A stretch of 9,372 nt of DNA, taken from an uncultured Mesocricetibacter sp. (GTDB taxonomy: Bacteria; Pseudomonadota; Gammaproteobacteria; Enterobacterales; Pasteurellaceae). Of this stretch, positions 1 through 7,015 are shown piece by piece. The translations under genes were made by a program, and so were the position numbers. The DNA lies in the NCBI GenBank assembly GCA_905373425.1, contig CAJPST010000089.1, positions 1-9,372 of the forward strand, in the 5' to 3' direction. Position 1 is the first letter of the stretch. Each line of letters starts with the position of its first letter. Below the pieces are notes generated by a model. That model was not told where the DNA came from, ran no database searches, and saw only the letters and a list, made by a program, of their open reading frames with translations.

Positions 1-506
1 TCTTTTTTTCAATTCTTTTATTTGGCATTATGTTTGCATTTATGATTGATCTACTAATGGTTCGATCTTCGTTAGGCAAATTAGATAATGCTTCATATAC
101 ATTAGTAAACCTTTTGAGAGAGCGTAATAGTTTATATCCTGACAGACCGGCTGACGGTATTACTAGCCTTGATGCCCAGCAATATAAACAGTTGGCTAAG
201 TTGTTATTATTTAATGATAAAAATGATAAAACTAATGTTTATGTAACACTAGAATATAAAGCAAACGATACTCCAAGAAGTGTTCAAGGAGATTTGGCGC
301 AATGTGTACCGTATTCTTCGTTGGATGCTTTATGGACAATATCGCCACGTTCCGAATCAACTGCTAATCATGGAGAAAGAAAAGTTCCATTATATCAAGT
401 TACTATATGCATTGAATCCGGTAGTTTATTTAAAGCCTTATTGGTTGATAGTTCAGCAAGAGATGGGATTTTTATACGATCCTCATCATTTTCTGTCGCC
501 CGCTAG
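1..506 (+). CDS. tadF: TadF, Flp pilus assembly pseudopilin-like protein (5' end missing)
   Basis: Partial gene: the frame is open to the left window edge, and codons before the first Met (position 30) encode FFSILLFGI, continuing a hydrophobic helix, so that Met is internal. About 167 residues are visible. The visible N-terminus (hydrophobic stretch ending near MIDLLMV, then a polar amphipathic helix with SSLGKLDNASYTLVNLLRERN) is the pseudopilin pattern of TadE/TadF. In the tad system these minor pilin-like proteins are cleaved by the prepilin peptidase TadV and needed for Flp pilus formation. The expected cleavage motif lies outside the window. The rest is a soluble domain with two cysteines (in LAQCVPY and VTICIES) that could form a periplasmic disulphide; this is inference. 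It ends 18 bp before tadG, consistent with one transcript. Family identity rests on the N-terminus and on the neighbouring tadG; TadE is the main alternative, but TadF is the usual neighbour of TadG. Confidence 0.8.
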   Translation, partial: FFSILLFGIMFAFMIDLLMVRSSLGKLDNASYTLVNLLRERNSLYPDRPADGITSLDAQQYKQLAKLLLFNDKNDKTNVYVTLEYKANDTPRSVQGDLAQCVPYSSLDALWTISPRSESTANHGERKVPLYQVTICIESGSLFKALLVDSSARDGIFIRSSSFSVAR

Positions 507-524
507 TTTAATGAGAGAGTTTTT

Positions 525-2423
525 ATGAAAGCAAAAAATATATCAAAAGACAGTTGCAAGTTTATGCAATTAGTCAAGCAATTCTATAGTGATCAGCAGG
601 GGGTCTATATGATAATGACCGGTCTGTTGAGTTTTATATTGCTAGGTGTTATTGCATTAGCTGTTGATGGTTCCGGTATTTTATTGGATAAGGCAAGGTT
701 GCAGTATGGAACGGAACAAGCTGCCTTGGCATTGGTGGCTGAAAATAATAATTATAGGGTAAACAAAGAGCACTCAGATGTTGCTCGGCAAAACGTTTCG
801 GCTGAAGAAATCAAACGGGCCGGCAATGATGTGACCACTGCGAAGCAGGAAAAGCGAAATCAAGAAATTATTCAGGGGTTTGTTAAGAACTATTTAAGAA
901 CACCTTACGATAATACAGATAATCGTATTGATTCATCTGCTGCTGTGACACTTGAAAAACCTGAAAAAGGTTTTGAATATGAATGTCATCCGATTGAAGT
1001 GAAAAATGCCAAGGGCGGTATAGAGAAAATGGCAACCTGTGGTGTAACCGCAGTTGTGTTGCGTAGATCTTGGTTATATTTAAAAGAAAATGGTGGTTTG
1101 AGTTTTGATAAACGCGTGAAAATTGATTCGGGACTAACTTATGCGGTGAAAAAAAGGGATAAACCTGTTCCCGTAGATTTGATGTTAGTTGCGGACTTTT
1201 CCGGTTCAATGTACGAGAAGGTTATAGATGGCAAATATATAGATGCTAAAGATCGTACTAAAGGAAATAGAGATCCGCGAGTTAAAGTGCAGATTTTGCG
1301 TGAGGTAGTTGATGTTGTAGCGCAAGAGTTAATACCTGACAAAGAAAAGGCCAACCTTAGTCCTTATAACCGCATTGGAGTGGTTGCCTATGGCTTTGGT
1401 GCGCAACAAGGTTCCACACGCTATTGTACTCTCCCTTTTATAGAAGGGGTACCACAGAAGAAAATAGTATATGTTAGAGATACAAAACTTGACTCTAGAG
1501 GGAATCAGACAAATGCTTGGAAGAACTTGACCCATAGTGGGCAGGTTGGAGATTATATAGAGAAGTTTCATGACGGGGGGAATGCAATACGTATGCAAGG
1601 CTATACTCAGAAGTTAATTAATGCAATGCTCTACAATGAAGTAGCGTCATTTACCGGTGGGTCCGGTAATACCCGAAATGTAATATATAAGCTTCAACAA
1701 GTAGAGAATGATGATCGTACCCCAGCTTGGAAAGATTGGCCTCTTTCGTTTATCTTTAATAGTTATTACCATAAGCAGGAAAAAACTCTTGACAGCATTG
1801 ATACTTTTGATGGCACCTTCAAGAATTATGGTATTCAATTTCCTAAAAATGGTCACTGTTTAGGTAGTGGGGAGATTGATAAAGGAGATGGAGATCCTAA
1901 TACGCCATCTACACATATTTGGTTTGCGAAAAAACAAGCGGCTGATTTGCATAATTTCCTTTACAAGTTAAAACCGGAAGGAAATACTTTATCCAGTTCA
2001 GGAATGTTAATCGGTGCGAATTTGTTGATGAATAAACATACAGACCCGTTAGCACAACCGGATAAGCTAGAAGCTAATACTCAACGTATTTTAATGGTAT
2101 TATCCGATGGTAAGGATACTATACTACCTGATTTAACCCAAGAATTGCAGGAGAAAGGTATGTGTGATCGTATCAGAAAGAGACTGGATACTCTACAGGA
2201 TGATAAGTTCAAAAAAATGCCTGCAAGAATTGCGTTTGTCTTGTTTGGTAATCCTAAGTTAGCAGATCAATTCCCTGCAGATAAGAAACAATCTTGGGTA
2301 AAATGTGTGGGACCTGAAAACTTCTATGAAGCGAAAGATAAAGATGAATTGGTAAAAAGCTTCAAGAAGATTATTGCGGTTGAAGAAGAAGTCGGTACGA
2401 TTTCTAATAAAAAACCTCAGTAA
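525..2423 (+). CDS. tadG: TadG, membrane-anchored vWA protein of the Flp pilus (tad) machine
   Basis: 632 residues, last gene of the tad operon. Residues 1-26 are short and polar (cytoplasmic), about 27-48 form one transmembrane helix (GVYMIMTGLLSFILLGVIAL), followed by the conserved TadE/TadG-like sequence DGSGILLDKARLQYGTEQAALAL. A linker (75-210) leads into a large vWA domain from about 215 to 615. The metal-ion-dependent adhesion site is intact: D224-x-S226-x-S228 in DFSGSM, a probable Thr at 488 in GNTLSSSGM, and D528 in LSDGKD. Long insertions within the vWA fold (about 290-480) make it larger than a simple vWA domain. Paired cysteines (C154/C172, C301/C445, C547/C594) suggest disulphides in the periplasm; the pairing is inferred. 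In Aggregatibacter the tad locus drives tenacious adherence and autoaggregation, and TadG is thought to act at the envelope during Flp pilus assembly. The start at 525 has a GAGAGAG ribosome site (513-519) at 5-bp spacing. Confidence 0.92.
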   Translation: MKAKNISKDSCKFMQLVKQFYSDQQGVYMIMTGLLSFILLGVIALAVDGSGILLDKARLQYGTEQAALALVAENNNYRVNKEHSDVARQNVSAEEIKRAGNDVTTAKQEKRNQEIIQGFVKNYLRTPYDNTDNRIDSSAAVTLEKPEKGFEYECHPIEVKNAKGGIEKMATCGVTAVVLRRSWLYLKENGGLSFDKRVKIDSGLTYAVKKRDKPVPVDLMLVADFSGSMYEKVIDGKYIDAKDRTKGNRDPRVKVQILREVVDVVAQELIPDKEKANLSPYNRIGVVAYGFGAQQGSTRYCTLPFIEGVPQKKIVYVRDTKLDSRGNQTNAWKNLTHSGQVGDYIEKFHDGGNAIRMQGYTQKLINAMLYNEVASFTGGSGNTRNVIYKLQQVENDDRTPAWKDWPLSFIFNSYYHKQEKTLDSIDTFDGTFKNYGIQFPKNGHCLGSGEIDKGDGDPNTPSTHIWFAKKQAADLHNFLYKLKPEGNTLSSSGMLIGANLLMNKHTDPLAQPDKLEANTQRILMVLSDGKDTILPDLTQELQEKGMCDRIRKRLDTLQDDKFKKMPARIAFVLFGNPKLADQFPADKKQSWVKCVGPENFYEAKDKDELVKSFKKIIAVEEEVGTISNKKPQ

Positions 2424-2436
2424 TTTATAGAAATGA

Positions 2437-2471
2437 CAAAGCCTCTTTTATTTAAGAGGCTTTGTTTTTTT
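2437..2471 (+). terminator. Rho-independent terminator of the tad operon
   Basis: A perfect 11-bp stem (CAAAGCCTCTT at 2437-2447, AAGAGGCTTTG at 2454-2464) with a 6-base loop TTATTT is followed directly by seven T residues (2465-2471). It begins 14 bp after the tadG stop, so it ends the tad transcript. The T run is only on the plus-strand side, so it works in this direction. Confidence 0.93.
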
Positions 2472-2523
2472 GTTCATTCTGTTTTCATACATTTATATTT
2501 ATAAGTTTTCCGCTAAAAGCCAT

Positions 2524-2551
2524 TTTACGTCAATCGGAAAAATGATATAGT
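2524..2551 (+). promoter_or_regulatory. Candidate sigma70 promoter for cvpA-purF-ubiX
   Basis: TTTACG (2524-2529), a 16-base spacer ending in TGA, and TATAGT (2546-2551) give a plausible -35/extended -10 promoter about 105 bp before cvpA and downstream of the tad terminator. The -10 matches at 5 of 6 bases and the -35 at 4 of 6. The predicted start near 2558 would place a degenerate PurR-like dyad (2560-2575) just downstream of it. In E. coli the same operon is repressed by PurR. The region is AT-rich, so chance matches are common. Confidence 0.4.
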
Positions 2552-2608
2552 AATTGTCCTTTCAACGGCTTGCGAAAAACAATATTTTTGTTGGGAAGTT
2601 AATTAAAA

Positions 2609-2617
2609 AAGTGCGGT
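2609..2617 (+). repeat. DNA uptake signal sequence (Hin-type USS), intergenic
   Basis: Exact AAGTGCGGT core preceded by an A run and followed by CAAAAATTT, matching the extended Pasteurellaceae USS with its AT-rich downstream segment. It marks DNA for preferential uptake during natural transformation. It lies 38 bp upstream of cvpA, in the leader, and is the first copy in the window; the tad genes to the left have none. Confidence 0.93.
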
Positions 2618-2655
2618 CAAAAATTTGTCTGTTTTAAACATTTAGAGAATATTTA

Positions 2656-3171
2656 ATGGTTGATTATATTATTATTGGCATAATATTGCTTTCAATTGTG
2701 ATTAGTATGTTTCGCGGTTTTGTGCGTGAAGTGTTGTCTCTTGCCAGCTGGATTGCTGCTTTCTTTGTGGCAAGTCAGTTTTTTCCATATCTTGCCGAAT
2801 ATCTTACACAAATTGAGAAAGTTTACATGCGCAATGCGGTTGCTATCGGAGGATTGTTCGTTGCCACGTTAATTGTCGGTGGCGTGGTGAATTTTACTAT
2901 TAGCCAGTTAATTGATAAAACCGGGCTTACAGGAACAGACAGAGTGCTGGGAGCCTGTTTCGGTTTATTACGTGGCGCGTTAATTGTTGCTGCTCTGTTA
3001 TTTTTTGTAGATAGCTTCACCGAATTTGATCAAAGCCCTTTATGGAAAGAATCAACTTTAATACCACATTTCGGCTTTATTGTTGAATGGTTTTTCCGCC
3101 AATTACAGGAAAATTCAAGTTTTTTAAGCTCGACAATTGAATCTGCATTGAGTTCAAGCGTAACCAAATAG
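2656..3171 (+). CDS. cvpA: CvpA family inner membrane protein
   Basis: 171 residues, close in length to E. coli CvpA. There are four hydrophobic segments, about residues 3-19, 27-46, 60-80 and 97-118, and then a polar C-terminal tail ending in a serine-rich stretch. The opening (VDYIIIGIILLSIVISMFRGFVREVLSLASWIAAF) is typical of the CvpA family (colicin V production protein), whose members are needed for colicin V export and, in enterobacteria, for envelope and bile-salt tolerance; the molecular activity is not settled. The start at 2656 has a modest AGAGA site at 2644-2648. It lies 15 bp upstream of purF, as in E. coli, so it is the first gene of a purine-linked operon. Confidence 0.93.
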   Translation: MVDYIIIGIILLSIVISMFRGFVREVLSLASWIAAFFVASQFFPYLAEYLTQIEKVYMRNAVAIGGLFVATLIVGGVVNFTISQLIDKTGLTGTDRVLGACFGLLRGALIVAALLFFVDSFTEFDQSPLWKESTLIPHFGFIVEWFFRQLQENSSFLSSTIESALSSSVTK

Positions 3172-3186
3172 TAGGGGATAACACAA

Positions 3187-4698
3187 ATGTGCGGGATAGT
3201 GGGAATTGTCAGCCAAAACCCGGTTAATCAAGCGATTTACGATGCATTAATGGTGTTGCAACACCGAGGGCAAGATGCAGCGGGTATTGTGACGGTAGAT
3301 GATGAAGATCGTTTTCGTTTACGTAAAGCAAATGGTTTGGTGAGTGATGTGTTTCAACAAGTGCACATGACTCGTTTACAGGGAAACGCCGGAATCGGAC
3401 ATGTGCGTTATCCTACAGCTGGGAGTTCCAGTGTTTCGGAAGCCCAACCTTTCTATGTTAATTCACCTTACGGGCTAACTTTAGTACATAACGGCAATTT
3501 AACCAACTCTGCCGAACTAAAGGAAAAATTATTTAAACTGGCTCGTCGTCATGTCAATACAAATTCCGATTCGGAAGCCTTACTCAATATTTTAGCCTAT
3601 CATTTAGATCAAACAACTCAAGATCCCCTTTCTGCGCAAGAAATCTTTACAGCAATTCGAGCTACCAATCAGGATATTTGCGGGGCTTATGCTTGCATTG
3701 CAATGATTATCGGTCACGGTTTAGTGGCGTTTCGCGATCCGAATGGCATTCGCCCGTTAGTATTGGGTAAGCGTGAGGAAAACGGTAGAACGGAATACAT
3801 GTTTGCTTCCGAAAGTGTTGCTTTGGATACCGTGGGATTTGAGTTTGTGCGTGATGTTCAACCGGGAGAAGCAATATATGTTACCTTTGATGGGGAATTT
3901 TACGCCGAGCAATGCGCTAAAGAGGCTAAATTATGCCCTTGTATTTTTGAATATGTATATTTTGCCCGTCCTGACTCAACCATTGATGGCGTGTCGGTAT
4001 ATGCTGCCCGAGTTCGCATGGGCGAATATTTGGGGCAGAAAATTGCCCGTGAATGGCAGAATGAGGATATTGATGTCGTGATCCCAGTGCCGGAAACTTC
4101 TAACGATATCGCATTACGCATTGCATATGTGCTAAATAAGCCTTATCGGCAGGGATTTGTTAAAAATCGTTATGTCGGGCGTACTTTTATTATGCCTGGG
4201 CAAACACAGCGGATCAGCGCAGTACGACGTAAACTGAATACGATTTCCACAGAATTTAAAGATAAAAACGTATTATTAGTTGATGACTCTATTGTACGAG
4301 GAACAACATCCAAACAAATCGTAGATATGGCTCGCTCAGCCGGTGCGAAGAAAATCTATTTTGCTTCTGCAGCCCCCGAAATTCGCTATCCGAACGTGTA
4401 CGGCATTGATATGCCAACTAAGCATGAATTGATAGCCTATGGGCGCGAAGTAGATGAAATTGCAAAACTTATCGGAGTGGATAAGCTAATTTTTCAGGAT
4501 CTAAATTCGCTGATTATTTCGGTACAGCAGGAAAATCCGGCTATTCGTGAATTTGATGCTTCCGTATTTACCGGACAATATGTGACAGGCGATATTACCC
4601 AAGATTATCTTGATAAGATTGCCGAACAGCGTAATGACAGTGCGAAGAAAAAGCGTGAGAAAGACGCAACTAATCTTGAGATTCATAATGAGAGATAA
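3187..4698 (+). CDS. purF: Amidophosphoribosyltransferase
   Basis: 503 residues. Catalyses the first committed step of purine synthesis: PRPP plus glutamine to 5-phosphoribosylamine. The N-terminal Ntn-type glutaminase domain (residues 2 to about 235) starts MCGIVGIV; Cys2 becomes the N-terminal nucleophile after Met removal, with R74, HNGN at 101-104 and D128 for glutamine binding. The C-terminal phosphoribosyltransferase domain carries the PRPP loop VLLVDDSIVRGTT (362-374). The C-terminal tail after about 480 is lysine- and glutamate-rich and variable. A good AGGGGA site (3173-3178) precedes the ATG. The type lacking an N-terminal propeptide, as here, is the enterobacterial form without an Fe-S cluster. 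It is co-transcribed with cvpA and overlaps ubiX by 11 bp, suggesting translational coupling. Confidence 0.98.
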   Translation: MCGIVGIVSQNPVNQAIYDALMVLQHRGQDAAGIVTVDDEDRFRLRKANGLVSDVFQQVHMTRLQGNAGIGHVRYPTAGSSSVSEAQPFYVNSPYGLTLVHNGNLTNSAELKEKLFKLARRHVNTNSDSEALLNILAYHLDQTTQDPLSAQEIFTAIRATNQDICGAYACIAMIIGHGLVAFRDPNGIRPLVLGKREENGRTEYMFASESVALDTVGFEFVRDVQPGEAIYVTFDGEFYAEQCAKEAKLCPCIFEYVYFARPDSTIDGVSVYAARVRMGEYLGQKIAREWQNEDIDVVIPVPETSNDIALRIAYVLNKPYRQGFVKNRYVGRTFIMPGQTQRISAVRRKLNTISTEFKDKNVLLVDDSIVRGTTSKQIVDMARSAGAKKIYFASAAPEIRYPNVYGIDMPTKHELIAYGREVDEIAKLIGVDKLIFQDLNSLIISVQQENPAIREFDASVFTGQYVTGDITQDYLDKIAEQRNDSAKKKREKDATNLEIHNER

Positions 4699-5281
4699 AC
4701 AACGATTAATTATTGGTATAAGTGGCGCATCCGGCGCCATTTATGCTATTCGTCTGCTGGAAGTGTTACGTGAGCAGACTGAAATAGAAACTCATGTGGT
4801 GGTGAGTTCGGCCGCCAAGCAAACTATTAGCGCCGAAACCGATTATTCGCTACAAAAAGTGCGGTCGATTTCTAATGAATTTTATGATAATCGCGATATT
4901 GGAGCGGCAATTTCGTCCGGTTCGTTCCGAACCATGGGAATGGTGGTTGTGCCTTGTTCTATTAAAACCTTATCTGGCATCGCGCACAGTTATAGTGAAG
5001 ATCTTATTTCACGTGCTGCCGATGTGTGCTTAAAAGAGCGTAAACCTCTCTTATTATGTGTGCGTGAAACGCCACTACATTTAGGACATTTACGCTTAAT
5101 GACGCAAGCTGCAGAGATCGGAGCGCAAATTGTTCCTCTGATGCCGGCATTTTATCATCAGCCGCAATCTGTTGATGACATCATTAATCAATCGGTTAAC
5201 CGCTTGTGTGATCAATTAAATATTACTCTCAAGCAAGATTTATTTAAGCGTTGGCAATCTGAAAAGTGCGGTCAACTTTAA
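4688..5281 (+). CDS. ubiX: Flavin prenyltransferase UbiX
   Basis: 197 residues from the ATG at 4688, which overlaps the end of purF by 11 bp. The frame is open further upstream (a Met at 4610), but homology starts here: RLIIGISGASGAIYAIRLLEVLR matches the family N-terminus. UbiX makes prenylated FMN, the cofactor that the decarboxylase UbiD needs in ubiquinone synthesis. Visible motifs are the Rossmann-like GISGASGA (10-17), ISSGSF (75-80), PCSIKTLSG (89-97) and RETPLHLGHLRLM (126-138), all near-identical to E. coli UbiX. A short TTGAG upstream can serve as ribosome site, and coupling to purF translation is likely. Two uptake signals sit inside the gene. The second forms the last residues KCGQL, so the protein runs a few residues past the E. 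coli C-terminus (RWQ...). The cvpA-purF-ubiX order is the E. coli one. Confidence 0.96.
   Translation: MRDKQRLIIGISGASGAIYAIRLLEVLREQTEIETHVVVSSAAKQTISAETDYSLQKVRSISNEFYDNRDIGAAISSGSFRTMGMVVVPCSIKTLSGIAHSYSEDLISRAADVCLKERKPLLLCVRETPLHLGHLRLMTQAAEIGAQIVPLMPAFYHQPQSVDDIINQSVNRLCDQLNITLKQDLFKRWQSEKCGQL
4857..4865 (+). repeat. Uptake signal sequence inside ubiX
   Basis: Exact AAGTGCGGT followed by CGATTTCT, within an A-rich context. It is read in frame as K57-V-R-S60 of UbiX, in a surface-type variable segment between the conserved motifs, so the insertion or retention is tolerated. Confidence 0.92.
5264..5272 (+). repeat. Uptake signal sequence forming the UbiX C-terminus
   Basis: Exact AAGTGCGGT followed by CAACTTT. 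It is read as AAG-TGC-GGT (K193-C194-G195), and Gln, Leu and the TAA stop come from its AT-rich tail. This is a different frame from the copy at 4857. Confidence 0.92.
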
Positions 5282-5307
5282 CGCTGTTTTATTCGTATTG
5301 AGCGTTA
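5279..5307 (+). terminator. Weak hairpin after ubiX, possible terminator
   Basis: TAACGCT (5279-5285, including the ubiX stop) pairs with AGCGTTA (5301-5307) across a 15-base T-rich loop. Only GTTTA follows, not a real T run, so termination would be weak. The only other candidate end signal between ubiX and pntA is the hairpin in the pntA leader, which lacks a T run. Confidence 0.25.
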
Positions 5308-5349
5308 GTTTATCCCGTTAGATTTGCGAAGGATTTTCATAAAAATTCT

Positions 5350-5379
5350 TTGTTAATTAGGTTGAATTAGTGGTACAGT
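5350..5379 (+). promoter_or_regulatory. Candidate sigma70 promoter for pntAB
   Basis: TTGTTA (5350-5355), an 18-base spacer ending in TGG (extended -10 TGn) and TACAGT (5374-5379) lie about 93 bp before pntA. Both hexamers match at 4 of 6 bases. The predicted leader of about 85 bases contains a small hairpin, TGGGCA (5414-5419) with TGCCCA (5431-5436), without a T run after it. The 190-bp gap after ubiX and the new functional class support a separate promoter here. Confidence 0.4.
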
Positions 5380-5471
5380 TAGAACAGTCTGACGTTTGGT
5401 CATATCGTAGGTTTGGGCAGTTTAAAAGCTTGCCCAGAAATAATTAAATCAATCAATTTGAAGGAAACATT

Positions 5472-7004
5472 ATGCTAATTGGTGTACCTAGAGAACTGCT
5501 TGATAATGAAAGCCGTGTGGCGGCAACGCCAAAAACGGTTCAACAAATTCTCAAACTTGGCTTTGAGGTGATTGTTGAACATAACGCGGGTTTTAAAGCA
5601 AGTTTTGAAGACAATGCCTTTGTTGAAGCCGGTGCCAAAATCGGTGATCAAAAAGCGGTTTGGAATGCGGATCTGATTTTTAAAGTCAATCCGCCGACAG
5701 ATGATGAAATTGCGTTGATTAAAGAAGGCGCGACATTAGTCAGCTTTATTTGGCCGGCACAACGTCCGGATTTGATGGAGAAATTATCCGCCAAGAAAAT
5801 TAATGTATTAGCCATGGATGCAGTGCCGCGAATTTCTCGTGCGCAAGCCTTGGATGCATTAAGTTCAATGGCGAATATTGCCGGTTACCGTGCAGTTGTT
5901 GAGGCTGCCCATGAATTTGGCAGTTTCTTCACCGGACAAATTACCGCAGCAGGAAAAGTACCACCGGCGAAAGTGTTAGTGATTGGTGCCGGTGTGGCCG
6001 GTTTGGCGGCAATCGGTGCGGCAAACAGCCTCGGAGCGATTGTACGCGCTTTTGACTCCCGACCTGAAGTAAAAGAACAGGTGGAAAGTATGGGAGCCAG
6101 CTTCCTTGAAATTGATTTCAAAGAAGAAGGGGGCAGTGGCGATGGCTATGCTAAAGTAATGTCTGAAGAATTTAATCGTCGCGCTCTTGCACTTTATGCG
6201 GAACAGGCAAAAGAGGTAGACATTATTATTACCACCGCATTAATTCCGGGTAAACCGGCACCGCGTTTAATTACCAAGGAAATGGTAGCGTCTATGAAGC
6301 CTGGTTCGGTGATTGTAGATTTGGCGGCAGCAACCGGCGGTAACTGTGAACTGGCAAAAGCCGGTGAAGTAGTGGTTACCGATAATCAAGTGAAAATTAT
6401 CGGTTATACTGATTTGCCAAGCCGCTTGCCGACACAATCTTCCCAGCTCTATGGTACAAACTTAGTCAACTTATTGAAATTACTATGTAAAGAAAAAGAC
6501 GGTAACATCAATATTGATTTTGAAGATGTCGTCTTACGTGGTGTAACCGTGATTAAAAACGGTGAAGTCACTTGGCCGGCACCACCGATTCAGGTTTCTG
6601 CTCAACCGCAAAAAGCAGCAACAGCCCCTCAGGCGGCGAAAAAAGAAGAAAAACCTGCCGATCCTCGGATTAAATATGGTGTGATGGCTTTGGTCGGTGT
6701 GTTGTTCTTATGGCTTGCTTCCGTAGCACCGGCAGCGTTTTTATCGCACTTCACCGTTTTCGTATTGTCTTGTGTGGTTGGTTACTATGTTGTATGGAAC
6801 GTCAGTCATGCGTTACATACTCCGCTAATGGCCGTCACTAATGCGATTTCAGGGATTATTATCGTTGGTGCGTTATTGCAAATAGCACAGGGCAGTTTTT
6901 TTATCAGCATTCTGGCGTTTATCGCCGTCTTAATTGCAAGTATCAATATTTTCGGTGGATTCAAAGTCACCCAACGTATGCTTGCTATGTTTAGAAAAGG
7001 TTAG
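5472..7004 (+). CDS. pntA: NAD(P) transhydrogenase subunit alpha
   Basis: 510 residues, the same length as E. coli PntA. With PntB it forms the inner membrane transhydrogenase that uses the proton gradient to move hydride from NADH to NADP+, supplying NADPH. Residues 1 to about 370 are the cytoplasmic NAD(H)-binding domain I: MLIGVPRELLDNESRVAATP at the start, KVNPP (71-75), the dinucleotide loop GAGVAG (172-177), and DSRPEV (195-200). An Ala/Pro/Lys-rich linker (about 372-398) leads to four hydrophobic segments (about 402-420, 425-442, 453-472 and 476-495), which are the membrane domain II part. The AAGGAA site at 5461-5466 is 5 bp from the ATG. pntB follows after 11 bp, so the two subunits are made together. 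Confidence 0.98.
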   Translation: MLIGVPRELLDNESRVAATPKTVQQILKLGFEVIVEHNAGFKASFEDNAFVEAGAKIGDQKAVWNADLIFKVNPPTDDEIALIKEGATLVSFIWPAQRPDLMEKLSAKKINVLAMDAVPRISRAQALDALSSMANIAGYRAVVEAAHEFGSFFTGQITAAGKVPPAKVLVIGAGVAGLAAIGAANSLGAIVRAFDSRPEVKEQVESMGASFLEIDFKEEGGSGDGYAKVMSEEFNRRALALYAEQAKEVDIIITTALIPGKPAPRLITKEMVASMKPGSVIVDLAAATGGNCELAKAGEVVVTDNQVKIIGYTDLPSRLPTQSSQLYGTNLVNLLKLLCKEKDGNINIDFEDVVLRGVTVIKNGEVTWPAPPIQVSAQPQKAATAPQAAKKEEKPADPRIKYGVMALVGVLFLWLASVAPAAFLSHFTVFVLSCVVGYYVVWNVSHALHTPLMAVTNAISGIIIVGALLQIAQGSFFISILAFIAVLIASINIFGGFKVTQRMLAMFRKG

Positions 7005-7015
7005 GGAGAGAAAAA

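Noticed and set aside
30..32. ATG at 30 as the true start of the first gene
   Set aside because: The frame is open to the window edge and the codons before it continue the hydrophobic helix, so the gene starts outside the window.
280..528. 82-codon plus-strand frame overlapping tadF and the tadG start
   Set aside because: It lies in another frame of tadF, has no ribosome site of note, and its protein resembles nothing I recognise.
1284..1293. AAAGTGCAGA in tadG as an uptake signal
   Set aside because: It departs from AAGTGCGGT in the core, so it is only a near miss.
883..1856. Minus-strand open frames across tadG
   Set aside because: They are short, mutually overlapping and antisense to a gene with clear protein motifs.
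2528..2543. CAATCGG as a PurR half-site inside the promoter spacer
   Set aside because: Only about 6 of 16 positions match when aligned without a gap.
4610..4687. Upstream extension of ubiX
   Set aside because: These codons are in the purF coding sequence and encode no UbiX homology; the family N-terminus begins just after the ATG at 4688.
5648..5660. AAAAAGCGGT in pntA as an uptake signal
   Set aside because: The central TG is missing and the sequence is explained by conserved coding.
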